A stretch of 64,000 bases of DNA from positions 1 through 64,000 of the forward strand of contig JAJTGD010000005.1 of the NCBI GenBank assembly GCA_021299035.1. The letters run 5' to 3'. Positions within the stretch are counted from its first letter, which is position 1, and every line of letters starts with the position of its first letter. A program made the position numbers and the translations under genes. A model generated the notes under the pieces. That model made no database searches. It was not told where the DNA came from and saw only the letters and a list, made by a program, of their open reading frames with translations. Source of the stretch: Oxalobacteraceae bacterium. Lineage in GTDB: Bacteria > Pseudomonadota > Gammaproteobacteria > Burkholderiales > Burkholderiaceae_D. Below, in pieces: positions 10,100 to 19,876 of this stretch.

Positions 10100-10256
10100 G
10101 AAAATTCTTTTAAAAAAGCCAATGAAATCAATCGTTTTGGCCCGCGATTTGGACGCGTGAGTGAAATCATTACGCCCGCTGCCATTCCGGCAACATTGGA
10201 CTTTCTGGCCTGGCGCTTACAATTCGGCGCTTCGCCACGCCACCTCTAAAGCCGAC

Positions 10257-10805
10257 ATGATCGACGCCGTCCCAACCCCGACCGCACCACTCAAGAATCG
10301 TCTGCTGTGCATGGTGTACGAGGCCATGCTGCTGTTCGGCGTGGTGTTCATTGCCGGATGGCTGTTCTCGACGCTGCTACAGCAACGCCATGCGCTGGCA
10401 CTACGACACGGGCAGCAGGTATGGCAGTTCATTGTTCTAGGCGGTTACTTTGTCTGGTTCTGGACCCGTGGTGGCCAAACACTGGCCATGAAAACCTGGC
10501 GTGTACGCGTCGTCACGCGGGACGGGCTGGCGCTGCGTTGGCCGCGCGCACTGCTGCGCTACCTGCTGGCATGGCTGTGGTTTCTGCCCGGGCTTGCGCT
10601 AGCGTGGTGGATGGAAGTGCAAGGGTCGATGCTTTTGCTGCTGCCGATGCTGAGTGCGGCGCTGTGGGCGCTGACCAGTCTGCTCGATCCTGATCGGCAA
10701 TTCCTGCACGACCGTATCGCTGGCACGCGACTGGTTTTAGGTGCTGCTGCGAAGGACCCTCGTGAAGGCAAACCGATTAGCGATCAGAGCAATCCTCAGA
10801 CATGA
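10257..10805 (+). CDS. RDD family membrane protein
   Basis: An inner-membrane protein of unknown function. The 182 aa have three to four hydrophobic segments and the family's Arg-Asp-Asp-type region. WTRGGQTLAMKTWRVRVV and the distal LLDPDRQFLHDRIAGTRLV are typical. I use the ATG at 10257 (MIDAVPTPTAPLKNR) because family members begin just before the first membrane helix. The upstream GTG at 10161 would add an unlikely tail. Its stop overlaps the LOG gene start by 4 bp (ATGA), so the two are coupled. Confidence 0.85.
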   Translation: MIDAVPTPTAPLKNRLLCMVYEAMLLFGVVFIAGWLFSTLLQQRHALALRHGQQVWQFIVLGGYFVWFWTRGGQTLAMKTWRVRVVTRDGLALRWPRALLRYLLAWLWFLPGLALAWWMEVQGSMLLLLPMLSAALWALTSLLDPDRQFLHDRIAGTRLVLGAAAKDPREGKPISDQSNPQT

Positions 10806-11410
10806 CCGCAAAATTTCAATACCTCTGCGTCTACTGTGGGTCGGCCACCGGTCATGATGCCGCCTATGCCGAATCGGCGCGAGCACTCGGACAAGAGATC
10901 GCGCGACGCGGGATGTCGCTAGTGTACGGCGGCGGTCATGTCGGTTTGATGGGCGTTGTTGCAGATGCAGTGCTGGCGGCGGGTGCTGAAGTTACCGGTG
11001 TGATCCCGAGTGCGCTGATGGATAGCGAGGTCGGGCACACGCGCCTGACGAAGCTGCATGTAGTCAAGGATATGCATGAGCGAAAAGCCTTGATGGCCGA
11101 ATTAGCCGATGGCTTCATCGCACTTCCCGGTGGTATCGGTACGATGGAAGAGTTGTTTGAAGTAATGACCTGGCTGCAGCTGGGTTACCACAGCAAGCCC
11201 GTCGGGCTACTCAACACGCAGGGATTTTACGATGATCTGCTGCGCTTCATGGATAAGCAACGCGAGGCTGGGTTCTTGAAGCCAGCGCACCACGCGCTAC
11301 TGATCACCGATTCGAACATCGCCACGCTGCTGGATCGCATGATGGCGTTCAATATGCCAGAAGGTGTGAGCGTGTTCAGCCGGCGAGCAGCCAGCACGCT
11401 GGGGCCGTGA
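10802..11410 (+). CDS. LOG family protein (TIGR00730 / lysine-decarboxylase-like Rossmann fold)
   Basis: Family members hydrolyse nucleoside monophosphates, including cytokinin riboside 5'-monophosphate (LOG activity). The bacterial role is often unclear. The 202-aa protein shows the signatures GGGHVGLMG near residues 41–49 and PGGIGTMEE near 109–117, which form the nucleotide-binding and catalytic site. Translationally coupled to the RDD gene. It ends at 11410, immediately abutting the convergent trans-sulfuration gene, whose stop begins at 11411. Confidence 0.93.
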   Translation: MTAKFQYLCVYCGSATGHDAAYAESARALGQEIARRGMSLVYGGGHVGLMGVVADAVLAAGAEVTGVIPSALMDSEVGHTRLTKLHVVKDMHERKALMAELADGFIALPGGIGTMEELFEVMTWLQLGYHSKPVGLLNTQGFYDDLLRFMDKQREAGFLKPAHHALLITDSNIATLLDRMMAFNMPEGVSVFSRRAASTLGP

Positions 11411-12649
11411 TCAAGCAAAGGCCTGCTTAAAATCCTCAAGAAGGTCCTCGGTATCTTCAATACCAACCGAGACGCGAATCAGCGATTCTGCAATGCCCAT
11501 TGATGCGCGTCGCTCCGGGCCCATCTCATGGAAAATCGTATGCGCTACGGGTATCACCAAGGTGCGCGTGTCGCCCAGGTTACTGGCCGGGACGGCGAGT
11601 TGTAGTCGGTTCATGTAATCGAAACAGTCGATACCGGGTTTCAGCTCGAAGCTGAGCATGCCGCCATACGCGCGGAATAATTTGCTAGCGATCGCATGTT
11701 GCGGATGGTGCGGCAGCCCGGGGTAATACACCGCTGCGACACGATCATCCGCATTGAGCATGCTCGCCAGTGCCAAGGCATTGGCTGACTCTCGCTCAAT
11801 GCGCAGTGCCATGGTCTCTGCACCCACCGCAATATGATGCGCAGCCTCCGGACCCAATGCACCACCAAAATCGCGCAACGCTTTCGCGCGCAGCTGCGCC
11901 ATGCCCCAATGCTGCGGCGGGAAACGTTTGTAACTGCTCGCGATGTTAGGAAACTGCGTCCAGTCGAATAAGCCGGTATCGGTCAGGCTGCCGCCTAGTG
12001 CATTACCGTGGCCGGCGATGGATTTGGTGAGTGCATTGATCACCAAACTTGCGCCCACCGCGTTGGGCCGGAACAGATACGGCGAGGTCATGGTGTTATC
12101 GACCACATACAAAATACCGCGCTCACGGCATAAGGCGCCAATGCGCTCGAGGTCCGCTATCTGCGTACGAGGGTTGGCGATGGTCTCAACGAACACTAGT
12201 CGCGTGTTTGGCTGCAGTGCGCGTTCAACATTCGCGACATCGGTCGGATCAACAAACGATACCGGCATGCCTTGCAGATCAACCGTCTGCCACAGGCTGT
12301 TGGTATTCCCGAACAGGAAGGATGAAGAAACGACATGATCGCCCGCGCGGAGTAATCCTTGCGCCAAGGCGCCAATCGCTGCCATACCCGTCGAAAAACA
12401 TAGCGTGACCAGACCATCTTCCATACGGGTGATCTTGTCTTCCAGCGCCGACACTGTCGGATTGCCTTGACGACCGTAACGGTAGCCAGGCTTCTTACCT
12501 TGAAATACCTCGGCCAGCTCACGCGCATCTTTGTAGCCGTAAGCAACTGCTGTATGGATCGGTTTGTGGAGCGAACCGTGCTCAATCGCCTTCTGACGGT
12601 CGCTATGCAGAATGGTGGTGGTGAACCCGAATTTACGAGCTTTGTCCAT
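11411..12649 (-). CDS. Cys/Met metabolism PLP enzyme (cystathionine gamma-synthase family)
   Basis: A fold-type I PLP enzyme of the trans-sulfuration family, 412 aa. The PLP lysine is Lys209 in NALTKSIAGHG. YRYGRQGNPT and the SxFLFGNTNSLW stretch are also typical. In related genomes the slot after purF holds metZ (O-succinylhomoserine sulfhydrylase). This protein has a longer N-terminus (…HKPIHTAVAYGYKDARELAEVFQG) than the MetZ I know, so I leave the exact reaction open: cystathionine synthase, lyase or direct sulfhydrylation. A second family member lies at 33.8 kb. Confidence 0.88.
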   Translation of the reverse strand: MDKARKFGFTTTILHSDRQKAIEHGSLHKPIHTAVAYGYKDARELAEVFQGKKPGYRYGRQGNPTVSALEDKITRMEDGLVTLCFSTGMAAIGALAQGLLRAGDHVVSSSFLFGNTNSLWQTVDLQGMPVSFVDPTDVANVERALQPNTRLVFVETIANPRTQIADLERIGALCRERGILYVVDNTMTSPYLFRPNAVGASLVINALTKSIAGHGNALGGSLTDTGLFDWTQFPNIASSYKRFPPQHWGMAQLRAKALRDFGGALGPEAAHHIAVGAETMALRIERESANALALASMLNADDRVAAVYYPGLPHHPQHAIASKLFRAYGGMLSFELKPGIDCFDYMNRLQLAVPASNLGDTRTLVIPVAHTIFHEMGPERRASMGIAESLIRVSVGIEDTEDLLEDFKQAFA

Positions 12650-12667
12650 AAACGCCGTGCTCGCTAT

Positions 12668-14185
12668 CTACTCGGCACGTGCGAGGTTCAGGTTCAGCTG
12701 GGTACGGACGATATCTTCCGCCACGATCTTCGGGTGTGCGCGCGCGTACTCGACGCGGTCGAGATAATCCGTCGAAATATCTCCAGTGACATAGTGACCA
12801 TCAAAGCAAGAGGCTTCGAAACGCTTGAGCGCCGGATTCACGTCGGAGATCGATTGCTTCATGGCGTCGATATCTTGATACACCAGCGCATCAGCGGTGA
12901 TCTCACGACAGACTTCTTCTTCACTGCGTCCGTAGGCGATCAACTCGCCGCGCGTGGGCATATCAATACCGTAAACGTTGGGGAATTTAACGGGCGGTGC
13001 AGCCGAAGCAAAAATCACGCGGCGTGCGCCGGAGTCGCGCGCCATTTGCACGATTTCTCGGCTGGTGGTGCCGCGTACGATCGAGTCATCCACCAGGAGC
13101 ACACTCTTGCCTTTAAACTCGGAGCCGATCGCGTTTAACTTCTGGCGGACGGATTTTCTGCGCACACTATGGCCCGGCATGATGAAGGTGCGGCCGATGT
13201 ATCGATTCTTGATAAAACCTTCGCGGTACTCAATACCCAGCTTCAACGCGAGCTGCATGGCTGCCGGACGCGAGGAGTCAGGGATAGGCATGACCACATC
13301 AATCTCGCCTGAGCGGATTTCGCGCTGTATCTTGTCAGCCAGGTATTCACCCATTTTCAAACGGGTCGCATAGACCGACGCACCATCGATCACCGAGTCG
13401 GGCCGAGCCAAATACACAAACTCGAACGCGCAGGGGTTGAGGGTCGGGTTTTCAGCACACTGCTGGTTATACAGCTTGCCATCGTTGTCGATGAATATGG
13501 CCTCACCCGGCATTACATCACGCAGGTAGTGGAAGCCCAATCCTTCCAGAGCGACCGACTCGGAAGCCACCAAGTACTCCGGCCCCATATCGGTATCGGC
13601 AAAGCCGATGCAAAGCGGCCGTATGCCATACGGATCGCGGAAAGCGAGCATGCCGTAGCCAGCGATTTGCGCTACCACCGCATAAGAGCCACGCACGCGT
13701 TTGTGCAGCGTGGCCACGGCATTGAAGATGGCACTCGGATCAAGCGAGAGGCCACTAGAGCACTGCTGGATCTCATGTGCCAGCACGTTCAGCAGCACCT
13801 CGGAATCGGAATCCGTATTGATATGACGTCGATCATTCTTGAACAGATCGATTTTCAGCTGCTCGGCATTGGTGAGATTACCGTTATGAGCAAGCGTGAT
13901 ACCAAAAGGCGCATTGACATAAAACGGTTGCGCTTCTTCTTCGCTGGATGAACCCGCAGTTGGATAACGGCATTGGCCGATACCGGAGTTGCCCGGCAGC
14001 GAGCGCATGTTTCGGGTTCGGAACACATCACGCACCAGACCATTTGCCTTGTACATGCTGAAAGTGCTGCCGTGGTTGGTAGCAATACCCGCCGCATCCT
14101 GCCCACGATGCTGCAGCAGCAACAGCGCGTCATAGATCAGCTGGTTTACCGGGCTGTGCGAGACAACACCAACAATGCCACACAT
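12668..14185 (-). CDS. purF: Amidophosphoribosyltransferase
   Basis: First committed step of purine synthesis: PRPP plus glutamine gives phosphoribosylamine. The N-terminal nucleophile is Cys2 (MCGIVGVV) with no propeptide. The glutaminase domain comes first. The C-terminal PRTase domain has the PRPP loop VLLVDDSIVRGTTSREI. It is 505 aa, the usual length. Relatives have cvpA directly upstream. Here the SPOR gene ends 46 bp before purF, so cvpA is absent from its usual place. Confidence 0.98.
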   Translation of the reverse strand: MCGIVGVVSHSPVNQLIYDALLLLQHRGQDAAGIATNHGSTFSMYKANGLVRDVFRTRNMRSLPGNSGIGQCRYPTAGSSSEEEAQPFYVNAPFGITLAHNGNLTNAEQLKIDLFKNDRRHINTDSDSEVLLNVLAHEIQQCSSGLSLDPSAIFNAVATLHKRVRGSYAVVAQIAGYGMLAFRDPYGIRPLCIGFADTDMGPEYLVASESVALEGLGFHYLRDVMPGEAIFIDNDGKLYNQQCAENPTLNPCAFEFVYLARPDSVIDGASVYATRLKMGEYLADKIQREIRSGEIDVVMPIPDSSRPAAMQLALKLGIEYREGFIKNRYIGRTFIMPGHSVRRKSVRQKLNAIGSEFKGKSVLLVDDSIVRGTTSREIVQMARDSGARRVIFASAAPPVKFPNVYGIDMPTRGELIAYGRSEEEVCREITADALVYQDIDAMKQSISDVNPALKRFEASCFDGHYVTGDISTDYLDRVEYARAHPKIVAEDIVRTQLNLNLARAE

Positions 14186-14230
14186 GGTGGGCTCCTTCAG
14201 GTTACCAAGCGGCCACGCGGCCGAGATTGC

Positions 14231-15028
14231 TCAGATCGCTTGAATGGTACCGTGCAGACCGAGCTTGTCGATACGCTTCGACATTTTCTCTGCCTCACTG
14301 CGACTGGAGAAAGGTCCGACCCGAACGCGAAAACGATCGCCCTCTTTGGTCGTCACCTTCTGCCAATAGCCATCGATACCGCCTCGCTTCAACTTTTGCA
14401 GCAATTCATCCACTTTCGCTTTATTCGACACCGCGGCCACCTGAACGATGAAACGGCCCTTGTCTTTATCCACCGGTTTAGCGGACTCCGGGGGCGCCGC
14501 ACTCGGCTTGTCGACCAGACTATCGACGCGCTTGTCGCCAACCGCCACCGTGGCCGCTTTGTCGCTACTCGGCGAGGCACTGCTCGCTTGGCGCGTCTGA
14601 GGCTTGGCATCAGACACGACGGGTGCCGCGGGCGCGGGCTCAGCCGCTGCTGGCTTCGGTGCTTCAGCCTTTGGCTCTTGAGACTTAGGTGTCTCAGGCT
14701 GTGGCGCCTCGGGCTGTGCCGCTGGTGGCAGCGGCAACGGCATTGGGCTGCCATTCACCGCAGGCGCCTTGTCACGCGGCGGAATCTGGATATTGATGTC
14801 TTGCGAGATAGGGCGTGGATCGGCGTCGAAAATCATCGGCAGGCCAATCACCGCGGCCAGCACCAAGGCCGTGGCACCGATCAAGCGGCGGCGCGCCCGC
14901 TTCTTCTCAGGCAGCATCGGATCCATAGGCTCGTCTTCCGGCGTTCTGGCGCTGCGCCGAGGCCGAACCGGCGTTTGGTCGTCGTCAGCGTCCTGCTGTG
15001 AATTACCACCGAATGAGAACAAACCCAT
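14231..15028 (-). CDS. SPOR domain protein (DedD-like)
   Basis: An inner-membrane cell-division-associated protein that should bind denuded peptidoglycan at the septum. The 265 aa comprise a short cytoplasmic N-terminus, one membrane helix at ~residues 50–65 (LIGATALVLAAVIGLPMIF), a long Pro/Ala/Lys-rich linker and a C-terminal SPOR domain (~190–265, GRFIVQVAAVSNKAKVDELL … FRVRVGPFSSRSEAEKM). It sits between folC and purF, as dedD does in enterics. Confidence 0.9.
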   Translation of the reverse strand: MGLFSFGGNSQQDADDDQTPVRPRRSARTPEDEPMDPMLPEKKRARRRLIGATALVLAAVIGLPMIFDADPRPISQDINIQIPPRDKAPAVNGSPMPLPLPPAAQPEAPQPETPKSQEPKAEAPKPAAAEPAPAAPVVSDAKPQTRQASSASPSSDKAATVAVGDKRVDSLVDKPSAAPPESAKPVDKDKGRFIVQVAAVSNKAKVDELLQKLKRGGIDGYWQKVTTKEGDRFRVRVGPFSSRSEAEKMSKRIDKLGLHGTIQAI

Positions 15029-15062
15029 AAACCCGTGAGCGGAAGCGCAGTAACGACGACGA

Positions 15063-16355
15063 TTAGTGCGCTTGTCGCGCCGCCATCACACCGGCCACCG
15101 TAAGGAAAGATCCGAAGACGATGATTCTATCATTCTCCCCTACGCTATCCCGCGCTGATGCGTAGGCTTCGGCAGGTGTTCTGAAGCACTGAATACTGCG
15201 TTCACCGCCACCATCGGTGCCGGCAACGAATCCTGTAGCGCTCAAGGCTGAGGCCAGGGATTCGGCACTGGCAGCGCGTGGCAATGGCAAGTCGCAAAAG
15301 TACCAGTGATCGATTTTGTCTTTCAAGTGTGACAGGATGCCGCTGACATCCTTGTCGGCCATAGCACCGAACACTGCGTAGGTGTAGGGGAAGAAACCCA
15401 TCTGATCGAGATTTTGAGCCAAGGTTGCTGCTGCATGGGGGTTATGCGCGACATCAAGGATCACGGCAGGCCGCCCCGGCAATACCTGAAAACGCCCCGG
15501 AAGTTCAACCAACACTAAGCCGGCACGAATCTCTTGTGCACCAAGCGGCAAACGATCCCGCAAGACCTCTAGCGCGGCCAATGCGGCACTGGCATTCAGC
15601 AGCTGATTCGCACCGCGCAGACTCGGGTAGGCCAGCGCATGTCGGCGAATGGCGCGGCCGCCATAGCTCCATTGCTGACGATCACCTGAGTAGTTGAAGT
15701 CACGTCCGAATAACCAAAGATCAGCACCAATCGCGTTGGCATGCTCGACCAGTGACTGCGGTGGCGCAGGATCGCCGCAAATCGCCGTACGCTGCGAACG
15801 AAAAATGCCGGCCTTCTCGAACCCTATCTTCTCGCGGGTATCGCCAAGGTAATCTTGGTGATCCAAGTCGACACTGGTTACGATAGCGACATCGGGGTCG
15901 ATGATATTCACCGCGTCCAGACGTCCTCCCAGACCTACTTCCATGATGACGACATCGAGTTTGGCGTCTGCGAATAGCTTCAAGATCGCCAGCGTGGTGA
16001 ACTCGAAATAAGTCAGCGAAACATCTGCACGGACTGCCTCCACTGCTGCGAAGGCATCACACAACACTGCATCGCTGACACTATGTCCGTCAATGCGGGC
16101 ACGCTCGTTGAAGTCGAGTATGTGCGGCGAGGTATACAGACCAACGCGGTAACTCCCCTGCATCAGCATCGACTCCAGCATGGCGCAGGTCGAGCCTTTG
16201 CCATTGGTGCCGCCGACTGTGATTACAGGACAGTCAAACCGTAGATCGAGACGTGCGCCGACCGTTGCAACGCGCTCAAGACCCATGTCGATCGCGACAG
16301 GGTGCATGGACTCAAGGTGGGCGAGCCATTGGTTTAATGACGGTGACTCAGGCAT
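15063..16355 (-). CDS. folC: Dihydrofolate synthase / folylpolyglutamate synthase
   Basis: Adds glutamate to dihydropteroate and extends the polyglutamate tail of folates. The 430-aa Mur-ligase-type enzyme has the P-loop TVGGTNGKGSTCAML near residues 46–60, the DLDHQDYLG stretch near 165–175 and the C-terminal domain (PAVILDVAHNPHAA). Gene order accD–folC–SPOR–purF is conserved in the group. A pair of inverted repeat palindromes separates it from accD. Confidence 0.96.
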   Translation of the reverse strand: MPESPSLNQWLAHLESMHPVAIDMGLERVATVGARLDLRFDCPVITVGGTNGKGSTCAMLESMLMQGSYRVGLYTSPHILDFNERARIDGHSVSDAVLCDAFAAVEAVRADVSLTYFEFTTLAILKLFADAKLDVVIMEVGLGGRLDAVNIIDPDVAIVTSVDLDHQDYLGDTREKIGFEKAGIFRSQRTAICGDPAPPQSLVEHANAIGADLWLFGRDFNYSGDRQQWSYGGRAIRRHALAYPSLRGANQLLNASAALAALEVLRDRLPLGAQEIRAGLVLVELPGRFQVLPGRPAVILDVAHNPHAAATLAQNLDQMGFFPYTYAVFGAMADKDVSGILSHLKDKIDHWYFCDLPLPRAASAESLASALSATGFVAGTDGGGERSIQCFRTPAEAYASARDSVGENDRIIVFGSFLTVAGVMAARQAH

Positions 16356-16380
16356 AGCGGAATTCAGTAGAGAAGGGGCT

Positions 16381-16460
16381 GGATCCCGGCCTGCGCCGGG
16401 AAGAAGATTGGAAAGCTGTCAGACCCTAATAAGATCATCCCGGCGCAGGCCGGGATCCAG
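16381..16460. repeat. REP-type palindrome pair (folC–accD)
   Basis: GGATCCCGGCCTGCGCCGGG at 16381–16400 and its inverted partner at 16435–16460 face each other across about 34 bp. The same palindrome family recurs near 17.6, 25.0, 30.6 and 63.6–63.8 kb, always between genes. The elements may fold at mRNA ends. Confidence 0.9.
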
Positions 16461-16549
16461 AGATATCGGGAAAAACTAAGGAACACCACACTGCTTCAGT
16501 CATCCGAGACAAACACACTTTCGGACATCCAGTGCGCAAGCTTGATGCA

Positions 16550-17422
16550 CTAGGCAAGCACTTCAGCAGGCTGGTTTTGCAGCAGCGCAAGTAGCTGCGC
16601 GATCTCTTCGCGCATCTTGCGACGATCGATGATCATGTCGATCGCACCTTTTTGCAGAATGAATTCGGAACGCTGGAAACCTTCCGGTAGTTTTTCACGC
16701 ACCGTATTCTCGATCACACGCGGACCGGCAAAGCCAATCAGCGCCTTTGGCTCGGCAATCACCACATCGCCCATGAACGCAAAGGAGGCAGAAACACCGC
16801 CCATGGTCGGGTCGGTCAGCACCGAAATAAACGGCAGCTTCTTCTCGGACAACTTGGTCAGCATGGCGGTGGTTTTTGCCATCTGCAGTAGCGACAGCAA
16901 GCCCTCTTGCATACGCGCGCCACCGGTCGCAGTGATGCAAATAAAGGGGACTTTTTGCTCAAGTGCTGTTTGCGCCGCACGTACGAAGCGCTCGCCAACC
17001 ACCGAGCCCATCGAGCCACCCATAAACTCGAACTCGAAACACGCCACCACCACCGGTACCGACAGGATGGCACCGCCCATCACGATCAGCGCATCGGTCT
17101 CACCGGTGGCATCAATCGCAATCTTCAGACGATCCGGGTATTTTTTACTGTCTTTGAACTTCAGGGTATCGACCGGTAGCACTTCCTGTCCGATTTCATA
17201 GCGTCCCTCATGATCCAGCAACGCATCCAGACGCTCACGCGCACTAATCCGCATGTGATGGTCGCACTTGGGGCATACATGCTGATTGGTCTCCAGATCG
17301 GTTCGGTACAACACCGATTCACAGGACGGGCACTTGACCCACAAGCCCTCAGGCACCGAGCGGCGGGTTTTGGGGTCAGAACGCTGAATTCGGGGTGGGA
17401 GGAGTTTCTCAAGCCAGCTCAT
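16550..17422 (-). CDS. accD: Acetyl-CoA carboxylase carboxyltransferase subunit beta
   Basis: Transfers the carboxyl group from biotin to acetyl-CoA, together with AccA, to make malonyl-CoA for fatty acid synthesis. The 290-aa protein has an N-terminal four-cysteine zinc ribbon (Cys31, Cys34, Cys50, Cys53). A crotonase-like carboxyltransferase domain follows, including [20 protein letters not shown] and [16 protein letters not shown]. Length and context are normal. Confidence 0.97.
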   Translation of the reverse strand: MSWLEKLLPPRIQRSDPKTRRSVPEGLWVKCPSCESVLYRTDLETNQHVCPKCDHHMRISARERLDALLDHEGRYEIGQEVLPVDTLKFKDSKKYPDRLKIAIDATGETDALIVMGGAILSVPVVVACFEFEFMGGSMGSVVGERFVRAAQTALEQKVPFICITATGGARMQEGLLSLLQMAKTTAMLTKLSEKKLPFISVLTDPTMGGVSASFAFMGDVVIAEPKALIGFAGPRVIENTVREKLPEGFQRSEFILQKGAIDMIIDRRKMREEIAQLLALLQNQPAEVLA

Positions 17423-17541
17423 GGGGCTCTCTTTCTCAGGGCGGCGCGGAGACCAAGTTGGCCGGCATTGTACCCGCGGCGATGGGTGCCAGGCTAGATT
17501 AGCGGGGAGTTAATAAATGGGAAACGTTTGGAGCATTGGAC

Positions 17542-17655
17542 TTCGGCCTGCGCCGGGGTGACGGTGCAATGGTCGATCCAGCTGCTGCCTGCGCCGGGGC
17601 GACGTCGCAATGGCCGTCCAACTCTACGTCGTCATCCCGGCGCAGGCCGGGATCC
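17542..17655. repeat. REP-type palindrome cluster (accD–trpA)
   Basis: Three related palindromes lie at 17542–17562, 17587–17602 (degenerate) and 17631–17655. The last is inverted relative to the first. They lie between the trpA stop and the accD start. Confidence 0.88.
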
Positions 17656-17676
17656 ATGGTCGGTCAACCACTGGCA

Positions 17677-18483
17677 TCAAGCAGCGACCTCGTCTATCGC
17701 CTTTCGGATACCGGTCAAGAATTCCCGCACCGCATCTACTGCCTTGTCTTGCGGCGTGTTTTCCAGTTCCTGAATGATGCGGCTGCCGATCACGACTGCA
17801 TCTGACACCGAGGCCACCGTCTTTGCCGTGGCGGCGTCTCGAATGCCGAAGCCAACGCCGATCGGTAGCTTCACATGTTGCCGGATCGCCGAGATCCGCT
17901 CCGACACCTCGGTCGTATCAATATGGCCAGCACCCGTCACACCGCGCAATGAAACGTAATAGCTGAAACCGCTGCTAATCTGCGCTACTTGCTTGATGCG
18001 TGCCTCGGTTGAGGTGGGCGCGAGCAGGAAAATCAGGTCCATATCCTGTGCTTTGAGCTTATCGGCGAATTCCTGCGCCTCTTCGGGTGGATAGTCGACG
18101 ACGATTGCGCCATCCACCCCGGCCGCTTTGGCCTCGGACACAAAACGATCAATACCGAGGCGTTCAATCGGATTGGCATAACCCATCAACACCACCGGCG
18201 TGTTGGCATCGTCTTGACGAAACACGCGCACATATTCCAGTACATCGCGCATCCCGACGTTGAACTTAAGCGCCCGTTCGTTAGCCCGCTGTATCACCGG
18301 GCCTTCGGCCATCGGATCAGAGAATGGCACGCCAAGCTCGAGGATATCAACACCACTATCGACCATCGCATGCATCAGCGGCACTGTGAGCTCGGGTGCA
18401 GGATCGCCAGCGGTGATGAAGGTAATTAGTGCCTTTTTCTTTTTCGCTTGCAGTGCATCGAAAGTTTGCTGGATTCTGGACAT
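17677..18483 (-). CDS. trpA: Tryptophan synthase alpha chain
   Basis: Cleaves indole-3-glycerol phosphate to indole for TrpB. I start at ATG 18483 ([11 protein letters not shown]), not the TTG eight codons upstream, giving 268 aa. The TIM barrel shows catalytic Glu49 in [11 protein letters not shown]. The residue aligned to E. coli catalytic Asp60 is Glu here (MAEG, not LADG). [23 protein letters not shown] and the phosphate loop GVGFGIRD are all present. It lies 145 bp downstream of trpB. Confidence 0.96.
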   Translation of the reverse strand: MSRIQQTFDALQAKKKKALITFITAGDPAPELTVPLMHAMVDSGVDILELGVPFSDPMAEGPVIQRANERALKFNVGMRDVLEYVRVFRQDDANTPVVLMGYANPIERLGIDRFVSEAKAAGVDGAIVVDYPPEEAQEFADKLKAQDMDLIFLLAPTSTEARIKQVAQISSGFSYYVSLRGVTGAGHIDTTEVSERISAIRQHVKLPIGVGFGIRDAATAKTVASVSDAVVIGSRIIQELENTPQDKAVDAVREFLTGIRKAIDEVAA

Positions 18484-18628
18484 ATCAATTCGAATTAAAT
18501 TCTTCAACGAAGTTCGTGTATCCGCTCGAAAGGTTTAGCGAGCGGTTCGAACAGGGTTCAATCCCGGTTCGAGAATGGGGTTCGACCATGACGCACAACG
18601 CGCATCACTGGTCGAGCCGTATTTCCGG

Positions 18629-19855
18629 CTAGTGGGCAGATCCGTGCTTGTCGTATTCCTGGACGGTGTGCATGTCCTTGTCACCACGACCCGACAGATT
18701 CACCAGAATGGTTTTGTCTTTCGGTAGCGTCTTGGCGAACTGGAACGCATACGCAATCGCATGGGCCGTTTCGAGCGCCGGAATAATGCCCTCGATACGG
18801 CAGCAGTCATGAAATGCCTTGATGGCATCGGCATCCGTCACGCTGACATACTCGGCGCGGTGCGAGTCTTTAAGCCAGGCATGCTCGGGGCCAACGCCGG
18901 GGTAATCCAGTCCGGCAGACACCGAATGCGTTTCAATGATCTGACCGTTCTCGTCTTGCAAGAGATAGGTACGGTTGCCATGCAAGACGCCGGGGATACC
19001 ACCACTCAAAGAGGCAGAGTGTTTACCGGTGGCGATGCCCTCGCCGGCTGCTTCAACACCGATCAGCTTGGTTTCAGGATGCGCTAAATAGGGATGGAAG
19101 ATGCCCATGGCGTTAGAGCCGCCACCAATACACGCCATCACATAATCTGGTTGTCGCCCGGTCATCTCGGGCATCTGCTCACGGCACTCGTTGCCAATCA
19201 CTGATTGGAAATCGCGCACCATCATCGGATACGGGTGTGGACCCGCGACGGTACCGATGATGTAGAACGTGTTCTCCACATTGGTCACCCAGTCGCGCAT
19301 AGCTTCGTTCAAGGCATCCTTCAATGTTTTCGAGCCCGACTCTACCGGTACTACGGTGGCACCCAGCAGCTGCATGCGGTAAACGTTTTGGACCTGGCGC
19401 TTGACGTCTTCAGCGCCCATGTACACCACGCACTCGAGACCAAAGCGCGCACAAATAGTGGCGGTCGCAACGCCGTGCTGCCCTGCGCCAGTCTCCGCAA
19501 TCACACGCGGCTTGCCCATGCGCTTGGCTAGTAACGCTTGTCCGATCACGTTATTGATCTTGTGTGCGCCGGTATGGTTCAGGTCTTCGCGCTTGAAGTA
19601 AATCTGCGCGCCGCCATTTTCCTGCGACCAACGCTTGGCGTGGTAAATCGGGCTTGGGCGGCCGACGAAATGCTTCAGCTCGTAATGAAATTCTTCCAGA
19701 AACTCGGGGTCGTGCTGATAGTGCGCGTACGCCGCTTTCAGATTCTCTAGAGCATAAGTGAGGGTTTCGGAGACGAAGCTTCCGCCGTAAGGGCCGAAGT
19801 GTCCTGACGCGTCCGGGAATTGGTACGCGCCTACATGCGTGGGATTGTGATCCAT
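18629..19855 (-). CDS. trpB: Tryptophan synthase beta chain
   Basis: PLP enzyme that joins indole and serine to tryptophan, working as a complex with TrpA. It is 408 aa. The PLP lysine is Lys99 in [19 protein letters not shown] is at the N-terminus and the phosphate-binding [10 protein letters not shown] lies further on. It is preceded 21 bp upstream by trpF, so trpF-trpB-trpA probably forms one transcript. Confidence 0.98.
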   Translation of the reverse strand: MDHNPTHVGAYQFPDASGHFGPYGGSFVSETLTYALENLKAAYAHYQHDPEFLEEFHYELKHFVGRPSPIYHAKRWSQENGGAQIYFKREDLNHTGAHKINNVIGQALLAKRMGKPRVIAETGAGQHGVATATICARFGLECVVYMGAEDVKRQVQNVYRMQLLGATVVPVESGSKTLKDALNEAMRDWVTNVENTFYIIGTVAGPHPYPMMVRDFQSVIGNECREQMPEMTGRQPDYVMACIGGGSNAMGIFHPYLAHPETKLIGVEAAGEGIATGKHSASLSGGIPGVLHGNRTYLLQDENGQIIETHSVSAGLDYPGVGPEHAWLKDSHRAEYVSVTDADAIKAFHDCCRIEGIIPALETAHAIAYAFQFAKTLPKDKTILVNLSGRGDKDMHTVQEYDKHGSAH

Positions 19856-19876
19856 GGGTGCCTCTTCATTGCCGGG

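Noticed and set aside
18484-18628. A possible small gene or attenuator between trpB and trpA
   Set aside because: Only partial inverted repeats around TTCGA/TCGAA are visible, with no U-run and no credible ORF.
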